Assembly: GCF_001886195.1 (NCBI RefSeq)
Contig: NZ_JXLB01000003.1
Coordinates: 106,648-170,647 of the forward strand
Length of the DNA: 64,000 nt
Source of the DNA: Enterococcus ratti
Lineage (GTDB): Bacteria > Bacillota > Bacilli > Lactobacillales > Enterococcaceae
Reading direction: 5' to 3'
The position numbers were made by a program, and so were the translations under genes. The number at the start of each line of letters is the position of its first letter. Within the stretch, counting starts at the first letter, position 1. The notes below the pieces were generated by a model, which searched no databases, had not been told where the DNA came from, and was given only the letters and a program-made list of their open reading frames with translations. Shown here piece by piece: positions 8,517 to 18,570 of the stretch.

Positions 8517-9335
8517 TTAACCTAATGCAACATCTAAAATCATCATAATGATGAAACCCAACATCACACCAAACACTGCAAAATGTCGTTTACTTGATAA
8601 CATTTGTTGTGCCTCCGGAATCAGCTCTTCAACTACCACATAAATCATTGCACCAGCTGCAAATGCTAAAGCATACGGCAGTAAGAGAGTTACTCGTGTG
8701 ACAAGAACTGCACCGATTATGCCAGCAATCGGTTCTACGATTCCTGAAGCTTGTCCATAGACAAAAGCTTTCGTACGGCTCAATCCTTCTTGTCTTAACG
8801 GAATAGACACTGCGGCTCCTTCTGGAAAATTCTGGATTCCTATACCTAAAGCGACTGAAATTGCTGCTAAAACTGCTGCAGTTGGATTATCCGCAGTTGT
8901 GGCTGCTCCAAACGCTACTCCGACTGCTAAGCCTTCTGGTATATTGTGCAAGGTAATCGAAAATACTAATAAAATTGTCCGCTTTAAATGGGTGGGTAGT
9001 CCTTCTTTTTCATGCTGCGGACCAAAGTGCATGTGAGGAAGTGTTTTATCTGCTACATAAAGAAACACTCCCCCCAATCCAAAGCCGATACTTACAACAA
9101 GCCAAGCAATGGCTCCATTTTCTTCTGCTTTAGTAATTGCTGGATCTAATAACGACCAAAAACTAGCCGCAATCATCACTCCCGAAGCAAAGCCAAGCAT
9201 AACATTCAATACTTCTTTTTTAATTTCTTTAAAGAAAAATACTAATCCAGCACCCAAAGCTGTCATGAAATAAGTAAAAGTTGTTCCCGCTAACGCTTGT
9301 TGCCATGGTTCCAACTTCAATAACCATTCCGCCAT
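8517..9335 (-). CDS. ZIP-family metal transporter
   Basis: 272 aa, about eight membrane helices. The helix IV and V metal-binding signatures are present: HNIPEG at residues 130-135 and NFPEG at 169-173, with VEP at 200-202. A His-rich loop between helices III and IV (HMHFGPQHEKE) is also typical. ZIP proteins bring zinc or other divalent metals into the cytoplasm; the exact metal cannot be read from the sequence. This is the GufA/ZupT-like branch common in Firmicutes. The gene is single, with AAGGAG before ATG 9333-9335. It converges with the small membrane gene and diverges from the pyruvate oxidase gene. Confidence 0.9.
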   Translation of the reverse strand: MAEWLLKLEPWQQALAGTTFTYFMTALGAGLVFFFKEIKKEVLNVMLGFASGVMIAASFWSLLDPAITKAEENGAIAWLVVSIGFGLGGVFLYVADKTLPHMHFGPQHEKEGLPTHLKRTILLVFSITLHNIPEGLAVGVAFGAATTADNPTAAVLAAISVALGIGIQNFPEGAAVSIPLRQEGLSRTKAFVYGQASGIVEPIAGIIGAVLVTRVTLLLPYALAFAAGAMIYVVVEELIPEAQQMLSSKRHFAVFGVMLGFIIMMILDVALG

Positions 9336-9418
9336 TTCCTTCTCCTTTCATGCCTTTATTTACTACTCTAGCATATTGGAAAAATTGTGACTACTATTTT
9401 TGTGAAAAAGCGAATTAG

Positions 9419-9447
9419 TTGGGGGTTGGGCATTAAAACACTATACT
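9419..9447 (+). promoter_or_regulatory. Promoter of the pyruvate oxidase gene
   Basis: TTGGGG (9419-9424), 17-base spacer, TATACT (9442-9447), about 45 bases before the start codon at 9493. Confidence 0.55.
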
Positions 9448-9492
9448 TTAATTAACAAGTTTTATTTTTAGCTTGATAAGGGAGTGGAAAAT

Positions 9493-11216
9493 ATGTCAAC
9501 GATCAATGCTGGTATTGCTATGGTAAAAATAATGGAAAGTTGGGGAATTGAACATATCTATGGTATTCCTGGAGGTTCGTTTAATTCAATAATGGATGCT
9601 TTATACCATGAAAAATCTCAAATAAGATACATCCAAGTTCGTCACGAAGAAGTTGGTGCACTGGCGGCGGCAGCACAAGCAAAGCTGACAGGAAAAGTTG
9701 GCGTTGTTTTCGGATCTGCTGGTCCTGGTGCTACACATTTGATCAATGGTTTATATGATGCACAAATGGATCATGTGCCAGTAGTAGCTTTGCTGGGACA
9801 AGTTGCTTCTACTTCAATAAATTATAACTCTTTTCAGGAATTAAATGAAAATCCAATCTTTGCAGACGTCAGTATTTATAATCGAACCGTGATGACACCT
9901 CAGAGGCTACCTCATGTTGTCGACGAGGCAATCAAAGCAGCCTACGAATATAAAGGAGTAGCCATCGTTACAATTCCAGTTAATTTAGGATTTGAAGAGA
10001 TTGAAAAAGAAAAAATATCCACTGCCTCTACACATAAAACAGGGCTAATTTTACCTAATGAAAAAGATTTATTAACTGCCATTCCTTTTATTGAAAAAGC
10101 AAAAAAACCAGTACTTTATGTTGGTCAAGGGACACGCAATGGCTTCTCACAAATTAAAAAATTTACAGAGCATTTTTCGATGCCCGTAGTGGCTTCTGTT
10201 TTGGCAAAGGGAATTATTCCCGATAACTACAAAAACTTTATGGGATTTGCCGGTCGTGTCGCTACAAAACCGGCAAATGAAGTGTTGGCAGAAGCTGATT
10301 TAATTTTATTTGTGGGAAGTGATTTTCCATTTGGTCGTACATTTTTTAACTCAGAGGCTGAATTTATACAAGTAGATATTGATGCTTCAAAATTTGGACG
10401 AAGGCATACGACTTCCCTGTCTATCTTGGGAGACGCCAATACAACGTTACAAAGATTAACCGAACTTGGACATTCTCGTCCTAAAGATCGTTGGTATTTA
10501 GCAAATCAAGAAAATAAACGTCATTGGATAAACTGGCTACAATCTTTTGAATCACGTGAAGATAAACCCATTCGACCAGAAGCTGTATACAAAGAAATCA
10601 ATCGTATTGCCGAAGAAGATGCTATTTTTGTTACAGATGTTGGTAATACAACGATTCACTCTATCCGTTTGTTGAATATGAATGGTAAACAACAACATAC
10701 AACTTCTGGTTGGTTTGCTACTATGGGTTATGGTATCCCCGGAGGAATTGCTGCTCAATTAAACTATCCTGAAAAACAAGTATTTACCTTAAGTGGTGAC
10801 GGTGGATTTGCGATGGTTATGCAAGATATCATTACACAAGTAAAATATCAACTTCCTATCATTAACGTAGTTTTATCCAACTCATCATTTGGATTCATTG
10901 AAGCAGAACAAGAAGATACGGAACAAAAAAGTTTGGTGTCTGGTTAGAAGATGCTGATTTTGGAAAAGTTAGCGAAGCATTAGGAGCTGATGGTTTCACA
11001 ATCACCGAGTATCATCAGTTACGACCTGCTTTTGATGCAGCAAAACGATCGCATCGACCAGTCGTTATTGATATCAAAATCAGTAACAACCGTCCATTAC
11101 CAGTAGAAAAACTGTGTTTAGATTCGAGAAAATTCTCAAATGAAGAAATCAAACAATTCAAAGAAAAATATGAAATTCATGATTTACCTACTCTAAATGA
11201 ACTCTACGAAAAATAG
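9493..11216 (+). pseudogene. Pyruvate oxidase, single frameshift
   Basis: TPP-dependent enzyme of the pyruvate oxidase type (pyruvate, phosphate and O2 to acetyl phosphate, CO2 and H2O2). Seen: GIPGGSFNSIMDAL and RHEEVGALAAAAQAKL in the N-terminal PYR domain with the catalytic Glu, GSAGPGATHLINGLYDAQMD, and GDGGFAMVMQDI, the TPP/Mg motif of the C-terminal domain. Start ATG 9493 has GGGAG at suitable spacing; the upstream GTG at 9484 overlaps that ribosome site. The frame breaks at a run of six A residues near 10926-10931: it stops 15 bases later, while the shifted frame carries on with KFGVWLEDADFGKVSEALGA to TAG 11214-11216. With seven A residues the gene would be whole (about 574 aa), so phase variation, recent mutation or a homopolymer error are all possible. 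Confidence 0.9.
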
Positions 11217-11272
11217 ATATAACTTATCCTTTTCTTATCAAATAGAAACGTTGCACATTAATTACAGCTAGA

Positions 11273-11314
11273 AAAAAGACAAACAAAACTAGATAGTTTT
11301 ATTTGTCTTTTTAA
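11273..11314. terminator. Bidirectional terminator between pox and DUF308 genes
   Basis: AAAAAGACAAACAAAACT (11273-11290) pairs with 11295-11312 with one mismatch and a 4-base loop. A/T tracts on both sides make it work in both directions. Confidence 0.8.
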
Positions 11315-11328
11315 TGTTTTGATCACAC

Positions 11329-11868
11329 TTATCTAAACGCATAGACAATATGATTAATCCCAAAAATCATAAAGTAAAAACCAACAAGAAAACTTAAAGT
11401 TAATGCAGATGAAATAGGATTAAATAATAAAATAATCCCTAACAAGACCCCTAAAATATTGATAACTACTGTAAACCAATAATGTCTTGTACTAATGCCT
11501 TTAGCTAAATCGGCGGTAAATAATGCCAATACAGAATCTGCAATAAACCAAATAGCAAATACAAACGGTAATGCAACCACTCCTGCACCGATATTAAATA
11601 AAAAGAAAATTCCTATGAGAATATCAATAATGCCAATAATTAAAGGCAATTTCCCTTTGTAACCCGTTAATTCTTTTAGGCGATTACGTAAAAATAACTC
11701 AAAAATACCTTTTAAAAATGCAAAGATAGCAAATACAAAGACAATGGCTACCAAATTTCCGACTGGATCTTGGAAAGAGAGTAGTGAAACAAGAACAAAT
11801 AAAATTCCTAGAAGCAACGATCCCCAATCCATTGTTTTTCTTTCATTCATTTTCATCCCAACTTTCAT
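11329..11868 (-). CDS. DUF308/HdeD-like membrane protein
   Basis: 179 aa with six hydrophobic segments arranged as three pairs (GSLLLGILFVLVSLLSF, VAIVFVFAIFAFLKGIFEL, LPLIIGIIDILIGIFFLF, LPFVFAIWFIADSVLALF, VINILGVLLGIILLF, SFLVGFYFMIFGINHIVYAF). This repeated pattern is that of DUF308/HdeD proteins, which are tied to acid resistance in E. coli but uncharacterised in Firmicutes. Three in-frame ATGs lie within 19 bases (11868, 11856, 11850); the last has the only weak ribosome site (GTTGGG), so the true start may be 11850. Single-gene unit. Confidence 0.8.
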   Translation of the reverse strand: MKVGMKMNERKTMDWGSLLLGILFVLVSLLSFQDPVGNLVAIVFVFAIFAFLKGIFELFLRNRLKELTGYKGKLPLIIGIIDILIGIFFLFNIGAGVVALPFVFAIWFIADSVLALFTADLAKGISTRHYWFTVVINILGVLLGIILLFNPISSALTLSFLVGFYFMIFGINHIVYAFR

Positions 11869-12067
11869 TTTGATCTATTATTCATACTAACCTTCTCATT
11901 AACGTACGTCAAAACATATGCTAAACCAAGCGAAAAGAATAGACACTATCTATTTCTTTCAAAGAACTATCAAATGCATCTTTTTTTATTAAAAGACTTC
12001 ATCCGCTTTTTCATTAAATATTCATTCATCTGATCTTTCTAATAGTTAAAGATCATTTTTTCTTGTA

Positions 12068-12083
12068 TGTTCCACGTGAAACA
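12068..12083. other. parS centromere site
   Basis: TGTTCCACGTGAAACA matches the Firmicutes parS consensus TGTTNCACGTGAAACA at every defined position. ParB, encoded in this window at 53493-54383, should nucleate here. It lies in the spacer before the ABC-F gene, about 19 kb from oriC. Confidence 0.9.
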
Positions 12084-12176
12084 CAAAGAATGATTGATTC
12101 CCTTGAAACTTTCTTCTTTCCCCTATATAATTCTAGAAGACTTGTTAAACAATAAAAAATAAAGTGAGGAAAAAAA

Positions 12177-13802
12177 TTGATTACTGTAAATGATGTAAGT
12201 TTGCACTTTTCAGACCGCAAACTATTTGATGATGTTAATATTAAATTCACTCCAGGAAATTGTTATGGCTTAATAGGTGCAAATGGTGCAGGTAAATCAA
12301 CATTCCTTAAAGTATTATCTGGAGACTTACAGCCTTCAACCGGAACAGTTTCTATGGGTCCGGATGAGCGAATGGCTGTCTTAAAACAAAATCATTATGA
12401 TTACGAAGAATACACCGTCTTAGAAACCGTCATTATGGGACATAAGCGTTTATATGAAGTAATGAAAGAAAAAGATGCTATTTATATGAAAGAAGATTTC
12501 ACCGATGAAGATGGCATAAGAGCAGCAGAATTAGAAGGCGAATTTGCTGAATTAAATGGCTGGGAAGCAGAGACTGAAGCTGCTGTTTTATTGCAAGGAT
12601 TAAATATTCCTGAAGAACTTCATCATCAACTGATGAGTGAGTTAACGAGTGGTCAAAAAGTAAAAGTCCTTTTAGCGCAAACATTATTTGGTAAACCAGA
12701 TGTTCTATTACTTGATGAACCAACTAATGGATTAGACATTCAATCAATCAACTGGCTGGAAGAATTTTTGATTGAATTTGAAAATACCGTAATTGTTGTA
12801 TCTCATGACCGTCATTTTTTAAACAAAGTATGTACGCATATGGCAGATTTAGATTTCGGTAAAATTAAATTATATGTTGGCAATTATGATTTTTGGTTAG
12901 AATCCAGCCAGCTTGCTGCAAAATTACAAGCCAATGCAAATGCAAAAAAGGAAGAAAAAATTAAAGAATTACAAGAATTTATTGCGCGTTTTAGTGCCAA
13001 TGCTTCAAAATCAAAACAAGCAACTTCTCGAAAAAAGATGTTAGAAAAGATTACATTGGAGGATATTCAACCTTCTTCACGACGTTACCCCTTCGTAGGG
13101 TTTAAACCTGAACGTGAAATTGGCAATGACCTTTTAAAAGTCGAAAATGTTAGTGTAACTATCGACGGAAAGAAAATTTTAAATGATATATCATTTAATC
13201 TAAAGAAAGATGATAAGGTGGCTTTTATTGCTGAAAATGATATTACAATAACTACTCTCTTTAAAGTTATCATGGGAGAAATTACACCTAATGTAGGTTC
13301 GGTAAAATGGGGCGTCACAACCAGTCGCTCGTATTTACCAAAAGATACGACAAAAGAATTTGATACTGAATTGACAATTTTAGATTGGTTACGTCAATAC
13401 GCAAGTAAAGAAGAAGATGACAATACTTTTTTACGAAGTTTCTTAGGACGAATGCTTTTTTCTGGTGAAGAAGTATTGAAACCTGTCAATGTTCTTTCTG
13501 GTGGAGAAAAAGTACGCTGTATGCTTTCTAAAATGATGCTTTCTAAAGCAAATGTTTTAATTTTAGACGATCCTACGAACCATTTAGACTTAGAATCAAT
13601 TACAGCATTAAATGACGGTTTGATGACATTTACCGGTTCTATTCTTTTTACTTCACATGATCATCAATTTATCCAAACTCTTGCAAATCGTATTATTGCT
13701 GTCTCCGATAATGGAGTAGTTGATCGTGCCGATACCACTTATGATGAATTTTTAGAAAACCAAGAGATACAAAAACAATTAAATAAACAATGGAAAAAAT
13801 AA
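12177..13802 (+). CDS. ABC-F ATPase of the YkpA/YbiT type
   Basis: 541-aa soluble protein with two ABC domains and no membrane segments. Domain 1: Walker A GANGAGKST, signature LTSGQKV, Walker B LLLDEPTNGLD. A charged helical linker follows (residues about 240-300). Domain 2: signature LSGGEKVRCML, Walker B LILDDPTNHLDLES and FTSHDHQF. In domain 2 the Walker A site is degenerate (AENDITITTLF, no Lys) and the catalytic Glu is Asp; the former I believe is common in this subfamily. ABC-F proteins bind the ribosomal E site and regulate translation or antibiotic protection; the exact role here is unknown. Start is TTG 12177 preceded by GTGAGGA. Followed by a strong terminator. Confidence 0.85.
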   Translation: MITVNDVSLHFSDRKLFDDVNIKFTPGNCYGLIGANGAGKSTFLKVLSGDLQPSTGTVSMGPDERMAVLKQNHYDYEEYTVLETVIMGHKRLYEVMKEKDAIYMKEDFTDEDGIRAAELEGEFAELNGWEAETEAAVLLQGLNIPEELHHQLMSELTSGQKVKVLLAQTLFGKPDVLLLDEPTNGLDIQSINWLEEFLIEFENTVIVVSHDRHFLNKVCTHMADLDFGKIKLYVGNYDFWLESSQLAAKLQANANAKKEEKIKELQEFIARFSANASKSKQATSRKKMLEKITLEDIQPSSRRYPFVGFKPEREIGNDLLKVENVSVTIDGKKILNDISFNLKKDDKVAFIAENDITITTLFKVIMGEITPNVGSVKWGVTTSRSYLPKDTTKEFDTELTILDWLRQYASKEEDDNTFLRSFLGRMLFSGEEVLKPVNVLSGGEKVRCMLSKMMLSKANVLILDDPTNHLDLESITALNDGLMTFTGSILFTSHDHQFIQTLANRIIAVSDNGVVDRADTTYDEFLENQEIQKQLNKQWKK

Positions 13803-13818
13803 TTTAATTGAAGTATTA

Positions 13819-13861
13819 AAAACTTCTCAAAACAAAGAAAACTGTTTTGAGAAGTTTTTTT
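13819..13861 (+). terminator. Terminator of the ABC-F gene
   Basis: AAAACTTCTCAAAACA (13819-13834) pairs perfectly with 13843-13858, followed by TTT; the run of T totals seven. Confidence 0.92.
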
Positions 13862-13896
13862 GATTGAATATTGAAAATCTTCATTAATAAGAGCTT

Positions 13897-13949
13897 ATAA
13901 AAAGAATCTCATCAAACTTGAAATCTTCAAAACCGCTAATGAGATTCTT
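13897..13949 (-). terminator. Terminator of degV
   Basis: AAGAATCTCAT (13902-13912) pairs with ATGAGATTCTT (13939-13949). On the minus strand the stem is followed by a T-tract. Confidence 0.75.
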
Positions 13950-14014
13950 AACAGAGAAAACTTCCTCTTTTCACAATACACTTTCTTACTTCTAAAAGAC
14001 AAGCTTAATTCATT

Positions 14015-14878
14015 TTATCGTGTAATTCCCATTGAAAATATGGCGATACATCCGTAACCTGTATGACTAGCAATAGTTGGACCTAACGGATATAATTTAA
14101 CCTCTTTCATTTTAATATTTTCTTCTAGCAGTTGCTTCGTTTTTTCAGCTCTTTCTAAATCTCCTGCATAAGCAATGTATACTGTTTGTTCCAGAGGTGC
14201 AACAATTGTTTTTACTGTTTCTTCAACAATGTGTTGGATCGCTTTATTTCTACCTCTTACTTTATTAACATTTGTTAAACGCCCTTCTTTATCTACTGTA
14301 ATAATTGGTTTTACGTTTAAAATGTTTCCTAAGGCTGCACTTGTTTTAGAAATACGTCCTCCACGCTCAAGATATTTTAAATCATCTACCGTTACCCATG
14401 AATGTACTTTTAAATAATTTTCTTCTAACCATGACAAAGTTTCTTCTAATGTTTTCCCTTCATTTCTCAAACGAACAGCTTCTAACACTAATATTCCTTC
14501 TCCAAGACTAGCAGCTTTCGTATCAAATACCTGAATTTGCGGATCTACGTACTCTTCATTTAATAATGCTACGGCTTGCAAAGCACTATTATAAGATCCG
14601 CTTAAAGCGCTTGAAAAAGCAATGTATAAAACAGGCTGTTTTTTTTCAACGTATGGACGGAAAAATTCGATATACTGACCAACATTGATTTGTGAGGTCG
14701 TCGGTGCAGCGCCATTTTTTAATTGTTCCATGTAGTTATCGTTGTCAAATGTTCTTCCAAGGTCATCCATTAATTCAAGATCACCTAATCGAATTTTCAT
14801 AGATAAAAATTCAACATTTGCTACTTGTAGAACTTGATAAGGCAGATCACAACACGAATCTGTTACAATATGATACAC
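14015..14878 (-). CDS. DegV family fatty-acid-binding protein
   Basis: About 287 aa. Family signatures are TDSCCDLP at the N-terminus, TTSQINVGQY, FSSALSGSYNSA and YLERGGRISKTSA. DegV/FakB-type proteins hold a fatty acid in a deep pocket and present it to the kinase FakA, which feeds exogenous fatty acids into phospholipids. Which fatty acid this one binds is not visible. The first in-frame TTG (14896) overlaps the AAGGAG ribosome site, so I place the start at GTG 14876-14878, nine bases after it. Single gene with its own terminator; cytoplasmic. Confidence 0.88.
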   Translation of the reverse strand: MYHIVTDSCCDLPYQVLQVANVEFLSMKIRLGDLELMDDLGRTFDNDNYMEQLKNGAAPTTSQINVGQYIEFFRPYVEKKQPVLYIAFSSALSGSYNSALQAVALLNEEYVDPQIQVFDTKAASLGEGILVLEAVRLRNEGKTLEETLSWLEENYLKVHSWVTVDDLKYLERGGRISKTSAALGNILNVKPIITVDKEGRLTNVNKVRGRNKAIQHIVEETVKTIVAPLEQTVYIAYAGDLERAEKTKQLLEENIKMKEVKLYPLGPTIASHTGYGCIAIFSMGITR

Positions 14879-14896
14879 ATGTTTCAACTCCTTCAA

Positions 14897-15093
14897 CTTT
14901 TCATTCTACTCTTAATGTCTATTATAGCAAATCTCTTGCCTAAAAAATAACATTAACTATTTTTTTATATACAAGTTAGAACTCCTCCATAAATCTTTAG
15001 CAATTGAAAAGAGTAATGGTTTTATATGACTAAATAAATTTTTTGGTAAAATTAAACACTAACGTAAAGCAATTCTTTTTATTATTCACGATA
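14897..15093. other. Spacer between degV and the purA terminator
   Basis: AT-rich, no reading frame. It should contain the degV promoter on the minus strand, but I see no convincing box pair. Confidence 0.4.
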
Positions 15094-15149
15094 AAAATGC
15101 CAAAACACACGAAAACTTTAACATAAATTTCGTAGTTTTGGCATTTTGT
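15093..15149 (-). terminator. Terminator of purA
   Basis: A stem built on AAAATGCCAAAAC / GTTTTGGCATTTT (15094-15113 with 15128-15147, small mismatches), with T residues following on the minus strand. Confidence 0.75.
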
Positions 15150-15233
15150 TCTTATGATATCGATACATTACCCATTCTTTTAAGCAATTTTATTTATTCC
15201 TTCAAAACATTCCTATTCAAAAAAACTAGCAAT

Positions 15234-16526
15234 TTAAATTTGTGCCCAAACGCTTTCTAAAATATTAGTTTGCGTTCGATCCGGGCCAACTGAAAATGTT
15301 GAGATACGCACGCCCACAAGCTCAGAAATGCGTCTCACGTAGTTTCGTGCATTTTCTGGTAAATCGGCAAGCGTTTTGCATTGGGTAATATCTTCAGACC
15401 AGCCAGGCAATTCTTCATAGATTGGTTTACAACGTTTCAATTCTTTTAAACTTGCTGGATAATGATAAATCAATTCACCATCTAGTTCATACGCTGTACA
15501 GATTTTTACTGTTTCTAATCCACTTAATACATCAATAGAATTAAGCGATAAGTTAGTAATACCTGACACGCGTTTTGAATGACGCATCACTACTGAATCA
15601 AACCACCCAACGCGTCGTGGACGCCCTGTAGTTGTTCCATATTCACGACCCACTTCACGAATTTGCTGTCCTGTTTCATCAAACAATTCTGTCGGAAACG
15701 GTCCATCACCAACACGAGACGTATAAGCTTTACATACCCCAACAACTTTATTAATTTTAGACGGACCAACGCCACTACCGATCGTTACCCCACCTGCTAC
15801 TGGATTTGAAGATGTAACAAATGGATACGTTCCTTGATCGATATCCAACATAACACCTTGCGCTCCTTCAAATAAAACACGTTTCCCTGCATCTAATGCA
15901 TCATTTAAAATAACAGAAGTATCTGTTACATATTGTTTAATTTGTTGACCATATTCATAATATTCTTCAAAAATTAATTCAAAATCAATAGGCGTAGAAT
16001 CAAACATTTTTACAAATTGACGATTTTTATCTTCTAAGTTTAAACGTAGACGTTCTTCAAATATTTCTTTATCCAACAAGTCAGCAATACGGATACCTAC
16101 ACGAGCTGCTTTATCCATGTACGCTGGTCCAATTCCTTTGATCGTTGTTCCAATCTTATTTTCCCCTTTTGCTTCCTCTTGTAATTGATCTAATTTGATG
16201 TGATAAGGCAAAATAACATGAGCACGATCAGAAATACGCAAATTATCGGTTGTAATGCCTTTTTCATGTAAATAAGCAAGCTCTTTTACTAATGACTGGG
16301 GATTGACAACAACCCCATTTCCAATCACACTGATTTTGTCTTTGTAAAAAATCCCTGAAGGAATCAAATGCAGTTTATAAGTAGCACCATTAAATTTAAT
16401 CGTATGCCCTGCATTATCGCCACCTTGGTACCGTGCGATCACTTCAGCATTTTCACTAAGAAAGTCAGTAATCTTTCCTTTCCCTTCGTCGCCCCATTGT
16501 GTACCTACTACTACTACAGATGACAT
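15234..16526 (-). CDS. purA: Adenylosuccinate synthase
   Basis: 430 aa, the usual length. GTP-dependent joining of IMP and aspartate to adenylosuccinate, the first committed step to AMP, in the cytoplasm. Seen: [11 protein letters not shown] at the N-terminus (GTP-binding glycine loop with catalytic Asp), QGGDNAGHT with the catalytic His, [33 protein letters not shown] and [13 protein letters not shown]. Start ATG 16524-16526 has GAGGTG upstream. It follows dnaB on the same strand after about 170 bases, the same neighbourhood as in other lactic acid bacteria and Bacillus. No oddities seen. Confidence 0.97.
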   Translation of the reverse strand: MSSVVVVGTQWGDEGKGKITDFLSENAEVIARYQGGDNAGHTIKFNGATYKLHLIPSGIFYKDKISVIGNGVVVNPQSLVKELAYLHEKGITTDNLRISDRAHVILPYHIKLDQLQEEAKGENKIGTTIKGIGPAYMDKAARVGIRIADLLDKEIFEERLRLNLEDKNRQFVKMFDSTPIDFELIFEEYYEYGQQIKQYVTDTSVILNDALDAGKRVLFEGAQGVMLDIDQGTYPFVTSSNPVAGGVTIGSGVGPSKINKVVGVCKAYTSRVGDGPFPTELFDETGQQIREVGREYGTTTGRPRRVGWFDSVVMRHSKRVSGITNLSLNSIDVLSGLETVKICTAYELDGELIYHYPASLKELKRCKPIYEELPGWSEDITQCKTLADLPENARNYVRRISELVGVRISTFSVGPDRTQTNILESVWAQI

Positions 16527-16699
16527 TTGAACACCTCGTTTTATTTTATTTAATCCTGAATTATTTTAACAACAACTTAATACTTATTCAACTAAAATCG
16601 AATAATAATTTTATTTATTTTATAAAAAAGATTAAAATACGAACATTAAGCAGAATTACTTCCACTCACTTTTCACTTAGTTTTAATGATAACACAAAA

Positions 16700-18067
16700 T
16701 TAGTATTCTTCTCTTGGTGATAAGGAAGAAAATTTATTGTATTCTTTGATAAAAAGTAATTCCACCGTACCACGAGCACCGCTACGGTTTTTTTCAATGA
16801 TTACTTCAATCACATTATCATTTTTCGGCTCATTTTCTTCACCGTCTTCGCCACCATCTCTCTCATAATAATCATCCCGATATAAGAAAGCAACAATATC
16901 TGCATCTTGTTCAATGGAGCCAGATTCACGAATGTCACTTAACACCGGACGTTTATCTTGTCGCTGTTCAACACCACGAGAAAGCTGTGATAATGCAATA
17001 ACAGGTACCTTTAGTTCTTTGGCTAGTTTCTTTAATTGACGAGAAATCTCTGATACTTCTTGTTGGCGATTTTCTCTACCGTTTCCTTCAATTAACTGTA
17101 AATAATCAATTAAGATCAATCCCAAATTTCCTTTTTCTTGTGCTAATTTTCGACATTTTGCTCGTATTTCTGAAATTTTTATCCCGGGAGTATCATCAAT
17201 AAAAATATTTGCTCGTGACAAACTTCCCATTGCAACAATCAAATTTGACCATTCTTCTTCAGAAAGCTGTCCAGTACGTAAGTGGCTTGCTTCAATTGAA
17301 CCTTCTGCACAAAGCATCCGATTCACAAGTGATTCCGCCCCCATTTCAAGACTAAAAATAGCTACCGAACGATCTGTTTTCGTCCCCACATTCTGCGCAA
17401 TATTTAGGGCAAAAGCTGTTTTTCCGACTGCCGGACGAGCAGCTAAGATAATCAATTCTTCTGGCTGCAATCCAGCGGTCATTCTATCCAATCCTTGATA
17501 ACCAGTAGGAAGTCCAGTAATTTCCTCATTATTTTGAGCTAATTGATCAATATTTTCAATGGTTGAATTCAACACTTCTGCAATAGATAAAAAACCACTG
17601 CGATTTCTTTTCTCAGATACTTCTAAAATGCTACGTTCTGCATCATCTAAAATTGTCTGAACTTCTTCTCCTTGTTCAAAACCTTTTGTGACAATTCTTG
17701 TGGCTGTTTGGATCAACGTCCGAAGCAATGATTTTTCTTCAACAATTTTCGCATAATAAACAATATTTGCCGCAGTCGGTACGGCTAATGCTAACTCTGA
17801 AAGATAACTTAAACCACCAGCATCTTCCAATAAATTAGCTTGTTCCAAACGATCTTTTACTGTCACTACATCAATCGCTTCACTTCGATCATTTAATTCC
17901 TTCATTGCTTCAAAAATAATTTGATGTCCCCGACGATAAAAGTCTTTCGATTCTATGTACTCCATGGCATCAATGATCGTTTCAGCATCTAAAAAAATAG
18001 CTCCTAAAACCGCTTGTTCAGCTTCTATACTTTGCGGTGGAATTCGGTCCTGCCACACTTCGTTCAT
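16700..18067 (-). CDS. dnaB: Replicative DNA helicase
   Basis: 455 aa (named dnaC in Bacillus subtilis). Hexameric 5'-3' helicase that unwinds DNA at the fork and binds primase. Seen: an N-terminal helical domain (PPQSIEAEQAVLGAIF), a linker, then the RecA-like motor with Walker A ARPAVGKTAFALN, LFSLEMGAE, Walker B LILIDYLQLI, ALSQLSRGVE and the arginine-finger region SDIRESGSIEQDAD. Start ATG 18065-18067 with AAGGAG. It lies 500 bases after rplI in the conserved gdpP-rplI-dnaB order, but a hairpin separates it from rplI, so it probably has its own promoter. Confidence 0.96.
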   Translation of the reverse strand: MNEVWQDRIPPQSIEAEQAVLGAIFLDAETIIDAMEYIESKDFYRRGHQIIFEAMKELNDRSEAIDVVTVKDRLEQANLLEDAGGLSYLSELALAVPTAANIVYYAKIVEEKSLLRTLIQTATRIVTKGFEQGEEVQTILDDAERSILEVSEKRNRSGFLSIAEVLNSTIENIDQLAQNNEEITGLPTGYQGLDRMTAGLQPEELIILAARPAVGKTAFALNIAQNVGTKTDRSVAIFSLEMGAESLVNRMLCAEGSIEASHLRTGQLSEEEWSNLIVAMGSLSRANIFIDDTPGIKISEIRAKCRKLAQEKGNLGLILIDYLQLIEGNGRENRQQEVSEISRQLKKLAKELKVPVIALSQLSRGVEQRQDKRPVLSDIRESGSIEQDADIVAFLYRDDYYERDGGEDGEENEPKNDNVIEVIIEKNRSGARGTVELLFIKEYNKFSSLSPREEY

Positions 18068-18392
18068 ACCTATCGCTCCTTGTCTTCAATTGCTTCATTT
18101 TACAAGAAAATTGTAAAAAAGTCACTTTGAAAAAGTTTGTTTAACCATTCTTTATTCTAAAAAAGAAGATTTATCTGTGCAGTAAGAAAAAATACTCAGA
18201 AAGAACTTGTACCTGATTTCCCTATCCAAAATTTCAATCAACAATACAAAATTCTAAATATTATCCAACCATTCTTTTAATGCATTAGTTTTTACTAAAT
18301 AAGTAATAATTAAGCGGAAAAAAGGAAGAACTATTCTCTCCAAGCACGTAAATGAAATAAATCCTCTTTTAAAAATAGCTTATGCGAACAAC
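18068..18392. other. Spacer upstream of dnaB
   Basis: AT-rich, no coding frame. It probably carries the dnaB promoter on the minus strand; no specific site assigned. Confidence 0.4.
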
Positions 18393-18439
18393 AAACCAGA
18401 TCACCCAGAAAGTACTACTCTTTTTGGATGATCCGGTTT
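18393..18439 (-). terminator. Probable terminator after rplI
   Basis: AAACCAGATCACCCA (18393-18407) pairs with 18425-18439. Two positions mismatch on the plus strand but form G-U pairs on the minus strand. The T-tract is weak. Confidence 0.55.
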
Positions 18440-18570
18440 ATATTATATAGTAACTTCTTCCTAATGACTTCAAGAAACATGTAGTACATATAGATAAAAT
18501 CCCTCTCGAATCTTAAAAAGAAATACATTCATTGCAGCTTAACGTCCGCCTTTTCCTAGACATTAACTAG

